A stretch of DNA of 64,000 nt from positions 1 through 64,000 of the forward strand of contig CAMPKC010000006.1 of the NCBI GenBank assembly GCA_946887045.1, in the 5' to 3' direction. A program made the position numbers and the translations under genes. The notes below the pieces were generated by a model. That model saw only the letters and a program-made list of their open reading frames with translations, had not been told where the DNA came from and did no database searches. Shown piece by piece: positions 25,036-33,512 of the stretch. The first letter of the stretch is position 1; every line of letters begins with the position of its first letter. Source of the DNA: an uncultured Sphingobacteriaceae bacterium (GTDB taxonomy: Bacteria; Bacteroidota; Bacteroidia; Sphingobacteriales; Sphingobacteriaceae).

Positions 25036-26499
25036 TTAAACTTTTAGGTAGTCTACACTATCATATTTATCCAAAGACTCCTGATAGAACTCAGCTTCTT
25101 CTTTCTTCACATGTCCTTCACGGATCTGTTTCTGCTTCACCTGATCACTCGCACTCTTAAGAATCAATTTTACCTCAGCTATCGCAATTGCAGGCAAAAC
25201 CCGTAAGAACAATAAGAATAAAGTAAAGAAGAGTCCGATTGAGCCAAGGAATATACAAACATCAACTACCGAAGGATAAAACATTGCCCAACTTGAAGGC
25301 AGGTAATCGCGGTGAAGTGAAGTAACGATAATAACAAAACGCTCAAACCACATACCGATGTTAACTACAATAGATAATATCCACGAAGCAACAATGCTGG
25401 TACGAATTTTCTTGAACCAGAAGAGCTGCGGAGATATAACGTTACAAGTCATCATACTCCAGTAAGCCCACCAGTATGGCCCGCTTACTCGATTCAAAAA
25501 CGCATATTGTTCGTATTCAACACCAGAATACCATGCTATGAATAATTCTGTCAAATAAGCAACACCTACAATTGAACCTGTCACGATAATGATCTTGTTC
25601 ATTGACTCAATATGGAACATTGTAATGTAGTTCTCAAAGTTCATTACTTTCCGTACAACCAATAATAAGGTTTGCACCATGGCGAAACCGGAGAAGATAG
25701 CTCCTGCAACGAAGTATGGAGGGAAAATTGTGGTGTGCCAACCCGGCTCCAATGAAGTCGCGAAGTCCATAGATACAATAGTATGTACCGAAAGTACCAA
25801 CGGAGTAGAAACCCCAGCTAGAATCAGGGAAACCGACTCAAAACGTTGCCAGTTTTTCACTGAACCGGCCCAACCGAAAGAAAGAATAGTATAAATTCTT
25901 TTACGGAAGCCACTTGCTCTGTCGCGGATAGTTGCAATATCAGGAAGTAATCCTGTATACCAGAATACTAATGAGACAGAGAAATAAGTTGAGATCGCAA
26001 ATACGTCCCATACTAATGGCGAGTTAAAGTTTACCCACAGCGAGCCAAACTGATTTGGAAGAGGTAAAGGCCAATATGCTAACCAGGGGCGTCCCATGTG
26101 TGATACAACATAAGTAGCCGCACAGATAACTGCAAATATGGTCATCGCCTCTGCAGAACGGTTGATAGAGTTACGCCAGTTCTGACGGAACAGCAAGAGT
26201 ACTGCAGAAATAAGTGTTCCCGCGTGACCAATACCTACCCACCAAACGAAGCCAGTGATATCCCATGCCCAACCTACTGTTTTGTTTAATCCCCATGCAC
26301 CAATACCTACCCAAAATGTATAACCTACTGATACAACCCACAGCAGAGCAAAAAGTGCCGCTACTGTAAAGCCTATCCACCAGGCTTTATTAGGTTTATT
26401 TTCAACGGGAACCAACACATCTTCGGTAATTTTTGAATACGTAATATTCTCACCCGTGATTAATGGCTCCCTTAATATTGATTCGTTATGTGCTGACAT
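25036..26499 (-). CDS. actC: Alternative complex III subunit ActC (NrfD/PsrC-like quinol-binding subunit)
   Basis: A 487-residue protein with ten predicted helices and long cytoplasmic ends. Conserved parts are WWVGIGHAGTLISAVLLLFRQNWRNSINRSAEAMTIFAVICA, GRPWLAYWPLPLPNQ, VHTIVSMDFATSLEPGWHTTIFPPYFVAGAIFSG and the C-terminal half with YWSMMTCNVISPQLFWFKK. ActC is the NrfD-type subunit that binds menaquinol next to ActB, and His/Asp residues in these loops form the quinone pocket and likely proton path. It follows actB by 28 bp. Confidence 0.95.
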   Translation of the reverse strand: MSAHNESILREPLITGENITYSKITEDVLVPVENKPNKAWWIGFTVAALFALLWVVSVGYTFWVGIGAWGLNKTVGWAWDITGFVWWVGIGHAGTLISAVLLLFRQNWRNSINRSAEAMTIFAVICAATYVVSHMGRPWLAYWPLPLPNQFGSLWVNFNSPLVWDVFAISTYFSVSLVFWYTGLLPDIATIRDRASGFRKRIYTILSFGWAGSVKNWQRFESVSLILAGVSTPLVLSVHTIVSMDFATSLEPGWHTTIFPPYFVAGAIFSGFAMVQTLLLVVRKVMNFENYITMFHIESMNKIIIVTGSIVGVAYLTELFIAWYSGVEYEQYAFLNRVSGPYWWAYWSMMTCNVISPQLFWFKKIRTSIVASWILSIVVNIGMWFERFVIIVTSLHRDYLPSSWAMFYPSVVDVCIFLGSIGLFFTLFLLFLRVLPAIAIAEVKLILKSASDQVKQKQIREGHVKKEEAEFYQESLDKYDSVDYLKV

Positions 26500-26527
26500 A
26501 ATCTTGTAAACTCTTAATATTAATCAA

Positions 26528-29500
26528 TTAAGCTTGTGCTTCCGCTGTATTTCTAACTTTTGTTTGGTAACCTATTCCCGGCTGAACGTTTAGTTCCTGC
26601 AACACATAATAAGTACGTTCGTTGCCCAATGCTTTACTTACTGCTGAGTTCGGATCGTTTTTATCACCGAATATTATTGCATTTGTCGGGCAGGTTTGCT
26701 GACATGCTGTTTGGATCTCAAGATCCCTTAAAGGACGCTTTTCAATCTTAGCCTGCAGTCTTCCACCCTGGATACGTTGGATACACATAGTACATTTCTC
26801 CATTACCCCGCGAGAACGTGTCGTAACATCAGGATTCAATACTAATTGAGTAAACTCGTTATTCATGTAGTTATCGAAACGTGAATCGTTCCAATAGTTG
26901 AACCAGTTAAATCTACGTACTTTGTAAGGACAGTTGTTAGCACAGTAACGAGTACCAACACAACGGTTATAAGCCATATGGTTTAATCCGTCTGATGAGT
27001 GCATGGTTGCGATAACAGGGCAAACTGTTTCGCATGGGGCGTGATCACAATGCTGACACAACATTGGCTGATTAACAACCGTTACATCTTCAAGATTATT
27101 ACGCTCTGCAAGCTCTCCAATCTCACCTTCTTCAGTTAGATTTTTTCCATCTTCCTGGAAACTGTAATAACGATCTATACGAATCCAGTGCATATCACGA
27201 CGACGGATAACCTCATCGCGGCCAACAACAGGAATATTATTTTCAACATTACAAGCTACCACACATGCTCCGCAACCAGTACAAGCATTTAAGTCGATAG
27301 CCATTACCCAGCTATGTCCTAATTGTCTGTGCTCAGGCCATAAATCATATGTTTTATGCTCCATTTCATGTTTTCCGGTTCCTGAGTACGGATCCTGAAC
27401 ATACTTGTCGAAAGTAGTTTCGCGAATAATATTACGCCCCTCGTAAGAGTGATGCGTTTGCGTTTGAGCAAGTTCATACTTCCCTCCTGCTGCTGTTACT
27501 TTAACCGACGCAGTTGTTTGTAATGAACCGTTTGCAAATTTCATGAAAGGGAAAGCATTCTTTCCTTTACCATCACCTACTTTACCAACTTTCTCACGAC
27601 CATAACCTACAGCAATAGAAACTGTACCCATCGCCTGACCCGGCTGGTAAAGAGCAGGAAGAACAACCGAATAGCCGTTCTGAGCCTCAACCTTTAATAA
27701 ATCGAATTCTACAACTTTTAACTCCTCTGCGTATTTAGGGTTAATGGCAACATAGTTATCCCAGGTTACTTTAGAAACCGGATCGGGCAATTCTTGTAAC
27801 CAGGCATTGTTTGCATACTGTCCGCCGCGAATAGCTACAGACTCATATACAGTTAATTCGCTGGCACCTTCTCCGCCTTTTGCTAAGGCAGCAGCTGCGG
27901 CAAGAATAGCCTGAGACGAAGTATTTACATTAGCTGCAACAGACGCAGATGCTGAAACCGGAGCAGACCCCGCAGTGGTACTAACAACGCCTTTTTGTAA
28001 AAGCTCTTTCCAGGTAAGACCTGCAGAAGGAAGAAGATTAGTCTCCCAGTTATTTTTTACAAATTGATAATAGTTCTTTATAGTGTTATCGGACCACAGA
28101 AGCAAACTTTGCTCTGCCTGACGCGTATTGAAAACAGGGTTAATAGTTGGCTGAACGATTGTATAATATCCTGCAACAGCATTTGAATCTCCCCACGTTT
28201 CTAAGAAATGAGGTACTGGTGCTACAACATTACATAAGGCTGCAGTTTCATCCGAGCGATCAGCAAAAGACACTTTTAATTTTACCTTGCTTAAGCCCTC
28301 AGTAAAATCCTTAGAAAGAGCAGAGCTGTATGCAGGGTTGCTGTCCATAAAGAAAACAGCATCAACTTCACCACGCTGCATTTCACCAATTAAGGCAATC
28401 AGGTCAGCATCGTTTCCTAAAAATTGATAGGAAGGATTTGCAATATCAATAGTGGTACCGTAACTACCCAATAAAGTGTTGATACTGTTTACTATTGTTT
28501 GAGTGGCGATATCGTTTGATCCGCTTACTACCAAAGCTCTGCCCTTTGCAGCAAGTAACTCTTTAGAAACTAAAGCTAATGCTGTTTCAGCTTTGGCACT
28601 GCTTAGTTTTTTAGTTGAACCTCCACCGCCAAGGGCTGCATATAAATTTAATAATGCAATTCCTTCTTCGGATGGTTTTAAAGCAACACGAACATCGGCG
28701 TTAGTACCGGTTAGGCTCATTCCTGCCTCAAATTGTACATGGCGAGACATCTTTTTATTTTTCAAAGATGCTATGTTACGGTTAACTATATACTGGCGGT
28801 TAAACTCAAGAGGAGAAATCCACGTTCCCAGAAAATCCGCACCAAAGCTTACGATCACATCAGCTTTGTCAAAATGATAATGAGGTAAAACGGCTCTTCC
28901 AAAACTCGCTTCGTTCGCCTTTAATATCCCGGTATATGAAACCGCATCAACTTGTATGTGTTTTGTGTTCGGATATTTCGAAACGAAATCTGCAATAACT
29001 CTTTGGGATGAAGGGCTGTTAATAGTAGAAGAAACAATTCTGATTTTCTTACCACCAGCCTGCACCTTGTTCAATTCGCCTCTTACAAAAGAATCGACGC
29101 TACTCCAGGAAGCATCATCTCCGTTTAATTTCGGGCCTTTAAGTTTAGAAACGTCATATAAATCAAGGATCGACGCCTGAGTAACTGCATCTAAGCGACC
29201 TCCCCCAAGAATACAAGCTGGATTACCTTCTAATTTGATAGGGCGACCTTCGCGGGTTTTTACTAATATGCCATGGCCCTTGTAGCTTGAAACATAGTAA
29301 TTCGCCACGCCGGGTGTTACCTCTTCCGGTTTAATTAAATAAGGAATTGATTTGTGTACAGGAGCCGGCTGACAAGCTGCAAGGGTAACGGCACCTAAAC
29401 CAAAACCCATCGCTTTTAAAAAATCACGACGTGGAGTTGGAGTTTTCAAACCCGCTTCACTCAATAATTCTTCTATTGGTAATGACTCGGCAAATTCGCC

Positions 29501-29575
29501 TTTATTATTCTCCACAAATTCTGGAGTTGTTTTCAGCTCTTCTAAACCTTTCCAGTATTTTTTATTGCTTTCCAT
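26528..29575 (-). CDS. actB: Alternative complex III iron-sulfur subunit ActB
   Basis: A 1015-residue fusion of a molybdopterin-oxidoreductase-like domain (about 75-700) and an NrfC-type ferredoxin domain (about 745-960). The N-terminus has a twin-arginine motif (R49-R50 in TPRRDFLKAMGFG) and then a lipobox ending at C68, so it is exported folded and probably lipidated. The first domain keeps the fold but lacks the pterin-cofactor site, as in known ActB proteins. Four clusters are bound by CTGCGACVVACNVEN, CQHCDHAPCETVCPV, CVGTRYCANNCPY and CTMCIQRI/CQQTCPTNA. It accepts electrons from menaquinol at ActC and hands them to ActA hemes. Confidence 0.96.
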   Translation of the reverse strand: MESNKKYWKGLEELKTTPEFVENNKGEFAESLPIEELLSEAGLKTPTPRRDFLKAMGFGLGAVTLAACQPAPVHKSIPYLIKPEEVTPGVANYYVSSYKGHGILVKTREGRPIKLEGNPACILGGGRLDAVTQASILDLYDVSKLKGPKLNGDDASWSSVDSFVRGELNKVQAGGKKIRIVSSTINSPSSQRVIADFVSKYPNTKHIQVDAVSYTGILKANEASFGRAVLPHYHFDKADVIVSFGADFLGTWISPLEFNRQYIVNRNIASLKNKKMSRHVQFEAGMSLTGTNADVRVALKPSEEGIALLNLYAALGGGGSTKKLSSAKAETALALVSKELLAAKGRALVVSGSNDIATQTIVNSINTLLGSYGTTIDIANPSYQFLGNDADLIALIGEMQRGEVDAVFFMDSNPAYSSALSKDFTEGLSKVKLKVSFADRSDETAALCNVVAPVPHFLETWGDSNAVAGYYTIVQPTINPVFNTRQAEQSLLLWSDNTIKNYYQFVKNNWETNLLPSAGLTWKELLQKGVVSTTAGSAPVSASASVAANVNTSSQAILAAAAALAKGGEGASELTVYESVAIRGGQYANNAWLQELPDPVSKVTWDNYVAINPKYAEELKVVEFDLLKVEAQNGYSVVLPALYQPGQAMGTVSIAVGYGREKVGKVGDGKGKNAFPFMKFANGSLQTTASVKVTAAGGKYELAQTQTHHSYEGRNIIRETTFDKYVQDPYSGTGKHEMEHKTYDLWPEHRQLGHSWVMAIDLNACTGCGACVVACNVENNIPVVGRDEVIRRRDMHWIRIDRYYSFQEDGKNLTEEGEIGELAERNNLEDVTVVNQPMLCQHCDHAPCETVCPVIATMHSSDGLNHMAYNRCVGTRYCANNCPYKVRRFNWFNYWNDSRFDNYMNNEFTQLVLNPDVTTRSRGVMEKCTMCIQRIQGGRLQAKIEKRPLRDLEIQTACQQTCPTNAIIFGDKNDPNSAVSKALGNERTYYVLQELNVQPGIGYQTKVRNTAEAQA

Positions 29576-29618
29576 TTAAGCTATATAAACTGTTGCGTAA
29601 GTTCTTTTTTCTAATTTA

Positions 29619-30974
29619 TTAATAGTGACATTTACCACATTCGATACCACCCAATAGAGCAGGTGTAATGTGCTGTCCTTTTTTCAACTGATCGTGAGCG
29701 GCAATAATCTTATCGTAGTAAGCATTTCCTTTAAAATTCACGTCTTTAGTCTTGTGACAGTTAATACACCATTTCATTGTTAACGGAGAGTACTGATAAA
29801 CCTCTTGCATTGTCTGAATCGGACCATGACATTCCTGACATTTAATACCAGCCACTTTTACGTGCTGAGAGTGATTGAAGTAAGCCAGATCCGGTAGGTT
29901 ATGAATACGAACCCATTGAATCGGCTTCGGATCATCCCCATATGTTTTGGTATCCGGATCGTAATCTAAGGCCTTATAAATTTTAGCAATCTCAGGAGAA
30001 GTTTCGCCGTTGTATTTATCACTTGCCGTTACGTAATTGTGGCAGTTCATACAAACATTTAATGAAGGGATTGTAGCATTTTTAGATTTGTACGCACCAA
30101 AGTGACAGTACTGACAATCAATTTTCAGGGTGCCTGCGTGTAATTGATGTGAGTACTTAATTGGCTGCTCTGGTTGATAGCCCTGGTGAACTCCTGTATT
30201 CCACATGGTCATCCATCCCAGCGAACCAAGGAAAATAATAATCAGGATTACAGTGAAACCAACAAACTTTTTGTTTTTTGCTAATCTTCTGAAACGGACT
30301 GCGGTACTTTCGCCGGCAACCTCTTCCTCAACAGCAATTCCTTGCTTTTGCATCAATAACCTCTCTAAGGTTTTGATTACGCGGTTTAAAACAAGGATGA
30401 TGAATAATGCAACCAGAACTAAAACAATTAAACCTCCTAGAAGGTAATCGCTTACGCCCTCGTCAGCTTTAGCTTCACCTTCAGCACCTGTTGCCCCTGC
30501 AGCTCCTGCCGCCGGTTTATCGCCCTCTGCTTTGATATAAGCTAAGATATTAGTTATATCTGCATCAGACAATTCAGGAAAAGGTGTCATCACGACTTTG
30601 TTATACTCGTTGAAAACCTTTACAGCTTCAGGATCACCAGAAGCAATTAAAGCCTGTGAATTTTTAATCCACTTATTCAACCAGGCAGCGTCGCGCCGAT
30701 CGGTTATCCCCTTTAAAGCGGGACCTACCACCGCACGTTCTAAACCGTGGCATGCAGTACATTTCTGCTTAAACAGTGCTCCACCAGCTGCAGCATCCCC
30801 CGAAGCAGCGGCAGCAGCAGGAACTTCGGCTGTGGCCGAACCTGCGGTACCTTGTACTGCTGTAGCATTTGTATCAGTGCTATTTTGCGCATAAGACTGA
30901 ATACCAATACATAAGGAAGATACTAAGAATAATGATTTTGCAACACTTCTAAAAAACAATGAGATGCTCCTCAT
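29619..30974 (-). CDS. actA: Alternative complex III multiheme cytochrome ActA with extra N-terminal heme domain
   Basis: The ATG at 30974 (MRSISLFFRSVAKSLFLVSSLCIG, signal ending SYAQ) is chosen over an ATG at 31073, because a -7 promoter element lies at 31046-31053 and the upstream 33 residues look non-coding. The product has 451 residues. An N-terminal class I cytochrome c domain has C72-T-A-C-H76 (heme 1) and an Ala-rich linker, then two helices (about 180-200 and 240-262). The periplasmic pentaheme part has CQYCH, CMNCH, CQECH, CINCH and CGKCH. It is the electron outlet of ACIII toward ActE and the oxidase. First gene of the operon. Confidence 0.94.
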   Translation of the reverse strand: MRSISLFFRSVAKSLFLVSSLCIGIQSYAQNSTDTNATAVQGTAGSATAEVPAAAAASGDAAAGGALFKQKCTACHGLERAVVGPALKGITDRRDAAWLNKWIKNSQALIASGDPEAVKVFNEYNKVVMTPFPELSDADITNILAYIKAEGDKPAAGAAGATGAEGEAKADEGVSDYLLGGLIVLVLVALFIILVLNRVIKTLERLLMQKQGIAVEEEVAGESTAVRFRRLAKNKKFVGFTVILIIIFLGSLGWMTMWNTGVHQGYQPEQPIKYSHQLHAGTLKIDCQYCHFGAYKSKNATIPSLNVCMNCHNYVTASDKYNGETSPEIAKIYKALDYDPDTKTYGDDPKPIQWVRIHNLPDLAYFNHSQHVKVAGIKCQECHGPIQTMQEVYQYSPLTMKWCINCHKTKDVNFKGNAYYDKIIAAHDQLKKGQHITPALLGGIECGKCHY

Positions 30975-31045
30975 ATTATATTTTACACTTAAAATTAGAT
31001 ATGTATTCGAAAGCTGAATGAGATTCCCCCAACATTTTCGGAGGA

Positions 31046-31053
31046 CAAAAGTA
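31046..31053 (-). promoter_or_regulatory. Bacteroidota -7 element (TACTTTTG) for the act-cox operon
   Basis: TACTTTTG matches TAnnTTTG exactly and lies about 72 bases upstream of the actA ATG at 30974. The -33 TTG spacing is poor, so only the -7 element is claimed. It supports the downstream start. Confidence 0.6.
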
Positions 31054-31121
31054 TAATTAATTAAGCGATGCATGACACTACAATGACCTATATTAACAAT
31101 TTATAATCGTTCTAAATAAAT

Positions 31122-31160
31122 AAAAAAACGCCTCAAACATTTCAATTGAGGCGTTTTTAT
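31122..31160 (-). terminator. Intrinsic terminator after the DHS-like gene
   Basis: AAAAACGCCTCAA pairs with TTGAGGCGTTTTT over 13 bp with a 9-base loop. On the minus strand the stem is followed by a T run. It ends the DHS-like transcript before the actA promoter. Confidence 0.88.
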
Positions 31161-31260
31161 TTTGAAAAGAGAAATAGCTGTTTAAACAGATTTTGATTCT
31201 TGATTAAAATTTCCCTTCGACATGACAATTGTCATTGATTCCTAGTTAGTTTATTAGATA

Positions 31261-32235
31261 TTACTGTTTTAATATCCAGGCGAATATCAATGGGACAACT
31301 ATGGTAGCATCCGACTCGACAATGAATTTAGGCGTGTGAATATCTAACTTTCCCCAGGTTATCTTCTCATTGGGCACTGCGCCTGAATATGATCCATAAG
31401 AAGTAGTTGAATCAGAAATCTGGCAGAAATAGCTCCAGAAAGGTATTTCATGCATTTCTAAATCCTGATATAGCATCGGAACTACACAAATAGGAAAATC
31501 GCCTGCAATACCTCCCCCTATTTGGAAAAAGCCAATTCCCTTACCGCTGCTATTCTTTTGATACCAATCAGCAAGCCACGTCATATATTCAATCCCGCTT
31601 TTCATTGTACTGGCTTTCAACTCTCCTTTAATAACATAAGAAGCAAATATATTTCCCATTGTACTGTCTTCCCAACCAGGCACAATAATCGGAAGGTTCT
31701 TCTCAGCAGCGGCGATCATCCAACTGTGCTCTACAGGAATTTCGTAATTCTCTTTCATTACGCCGCTTAACAAAAGCTTATACATATACTCATGCGGAAA
31801 ATATCGTTCACCACTATCCTCAGCATCTTTCCATAACTTATGAATATGCTTTTGAATTCTTCGGAAAGCTTCTTCTTCCGGAATACATGTGTCGGTCACA
31901 CGATTGTATCCCTGCTCTAAAAGATCCCATTCTTCCTGCGGACTTAAATCACGATAGTTTGGAACACGCTTGTAATGCGAATGCGCCACAAGATTCATAA
32001 TATCTTCTTCAAGATTAGCTCCCGTACAAGAAATAATAGCTACTTTATCCTGGCGTATCATCTCTGCCAAAGAAATGCCGAGTTCGGCTGTGCTCATCGC
32101 TCCTGCCAGAGTAATCATCATTTTACCACCTTCTTCTAAGTGAGTTTCATAACCTTTGGCTGCATCAATCAGGGCGGCTGCATTAAAGTGCCGGTAATTG
32201 TGTTCTATAAATTGAGATATAGGTCCTCTTTCCAT
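31261..32235 (-). CDS. Deoxyhypusine synthase family protein lacking the catalytic Lys (possible homospermidine synthase)
   Basis: A 324-residue protein with the DHS fold: AGAMSTAELGISLAEMIRQDKV, ISCTGANLEEDIMNLVAHSHY, IIVPGWEDSTMGN, GGGIAGDFPICVVPML and WGKLDIHTPKFIVESDATIVVPLIFA. Eukaryal DHS has GGGVVKHH, where the Lys forms an imine with the aminobutyl group. Here the matching segment is GGGIAGDF, so the Lys position is G245 and the next His is D246. Bacteria lack eIF5A, so hypusine formation is not expected. Sphingobacteriaceae contain homospermidine, so this could make it from putrescine or spermidine (inference), by a route without that Lys. Terminator immediately downstream. Confidence 0.75.
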   Translation of the reverse strand: MERGPISQFIEHNYRHFNAAALIDAAKGYETHLEEGGKMMITLAGAMSTAELGISLAEMIRQDKVAIISCTGANLEEDIMNLVAHSHYKRVPNYRDLSPQEEWDLLEQGYNRVTDTCIPEEEAFRRIQKHIHKLWKDAEDSGERYFPHEYMYKLLLSGVMKENYEIPVEHSWMIAAAEKNLPIIVPGWEDSTMGNIFASYVIKGELKASTMKSGIEYMTWLADWYQKNSSGKGIGFFQIGGGIAGDFPICVVPMLYQDLEMHEIPFWSYFCQISDSTTSYGSYSGAVPNEKITWGKLDIHTPKFIVESDATIVVPLIFAWILKQ

Positions 32236-32351
32236 TGTAATTTTTTAATCGCTAAAAATACTATTTTTTGTTTTGGAGCTTAATTTACTTTTGCAAACAT
32301 CGGTATTACTTAAAATCTACAGAGAATTGTTTTTCTTTTTTTAACAAGAGT

Positions 32352-32359
32352 TATCTTCG
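32352..32359 (+). promoter_or_regulatory. -7 element (TATCTTCG) next to the barrel protein start
   Basis: TATCTTCG ends 5 bases before the ATG at 32365 and has a TTG at 32327-32329, 22 bases upstream. A second candidate, TACTTTTG at 32286-32293, is an exact consensus further upstream. Confidence 0.5.
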
Positions 32360-32364
32360 CAGCG

Positions 32365-33495
32365 ATGAAAAAGTTCTCTGTTCCGGTTATTCTCATTCTA
32401 AACCTCCTTATCACGCCTGCCTTTGGCCAAAGAAAAATACTAGAACGATTTTTCTCAGACGCGAACGACACCACACGCAAAGGAAGATTTATAATTCTCC
32501 CGGCATTAGGTTATGCGCAAGAAACCGGCTTTGAGTACGGATTAGTTTCCTTAACCTCGTTTTATTCAAATAAAGATTCAATTACCAGGAATTCGAGCAT
32601 TCCCGGACTAATTGCTTTTACCACAAAAAAACAATCAATGCTTACTTTGAAACCGGATGTCTGGTCTAAATATAACCGTTATCATTACGTTGGCGACTTA
32701 AGATATCGAAACTTCCCCTTTAAATTTTACGGTGTGGGAGCCAATACATTTGAAGCGGATGAACAACGAATTACACAGAAACTGACAAGAGTAAGCATAG
32801 AGGCAGAGAAATTGATGCGAAGAGGTTCGTATACCGGCATTACGGCGAGTTATGAGAATCATAGATTTTATAGCGAAGAACCCGGAGGTATTTATGAAAC
32901 AAATTCTTTTATTCGCGACAAAGATGGTGGAGATGTACTTTTTGTCGGACTTTCTAAAATATTTGACGCAAGAAATTCGAATGTCTATACCACAAAAGGA
33001 TCATACATTAAATTAAATTACGCCTACGCTCCTGATTTATTTGGCGGAGAGAACTTTTCGGGCAGTTCGGCAAAACTCGATTTCAGAACATTTAAAGGTT
33101 ATAATATTAAAACTGTGCTTGGTTTTAACATGGCTTATCACACTATCCAGGGAAGCTCAATCCCCTTTTATCTTTTACCCCAACTAGGAAACGATCAAAT
33201 AATGCGCGGATATTATACCGGCCGGTATCGCGACAGAAATTTACTGGCAGCCCAATTAGAATTAAGATATCGGGTAATTCCACGTTTAGGATTTGCAGGT
33301 TTCGCAGGAGCCGGATCCGTTTATAACTCACGGATTGATCTTGGGAATTTTAAACCAACTTATGGAGCTGGCCTACGGTATTTCTTTGATACGATAAGAG
33401 GACTAAGCTTAAGGATGGATTATGCATTTGGCGAGAAAAGAACCGGAGAAGAAAGGCAAAAAGGCTTTTATTTAGCCTTTGGAGAGGCATTTTAA
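32365..33495 (+). CDS. Omp85/BamA-like outer-membrane beta-barrel protein without POTRA domains
   Basis: A 376-residue protein with signal peptide (MKKFSVPVILILNLLITPAFGQ). The rest is alternating beta-strand sequence of a 16-strand-like barrel. The motif MRGYYTGRYRDRNLLAAQLELRYRV matches the (V/L)RG(F/Y)..G(R/F)(Y/F)RD loop-6 motif of surface antigen (D15/BamA) barrels, and a last strand LRMDYAFG...GFYLAFGEAF ends in Phe as outer-membrane proteins do. No POTRA domain is present at the N-terminus, so it is a TamA/BamA relative or a patatin-type outer-membrane partner, not BamA itself. Function unknown. Confidence 0.8.
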   Translation: MKKFSVPVILILNLLITPAFGQRKILERFFSDANDTTRKGRFIILPALGYAQETGFEYGLVSLTSFYSNKDSITRNSSIPGLIAFTTKKQSMLTLKPDVWSKYNRYHYVGDLRYRNFPFKFYGVGANTFEADEQRITQKLTRVSIEAEKLMRRGSYTGITASYENHRFYSEEPGGIYETNSFIRDKDGGDVLFVGLSKIFDARNSNVYTTKGSYIKLNYAYAPDLFGGENFSGSSAKLDFRTFKGYNIKTVLGFNMAYHTIQGSSIPFYLLPQLGNDQIMRGYYTGRYRDRNLLAAQLELRYRVIPRLGFAGFAGAGSVYNSRIDLGNFKPTYGAGLRYFFDTIRGLSLRMDYAFGEKRTGEERQKGFYLAFGEAF

Positions 33496-33512
33496 ATTAG
33501 CCAGAACTATGC

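Noticed and set aside
26528..29575. ActB as a molybdopterin formate or nitrate oxidoreductase
   Set aside because: The catalytic pterin site is not evident and the gene is embedded in actABCDEF with the fused ferredoxin domain typical of ActB.
30975..31073. Upstream start of actA at ATG 31073
   Set aside because: The extra 33 residues lack a signal peptide and overlap a TACTTTTG promoter element; the ATG at 30974 gives a clean signal peptide.
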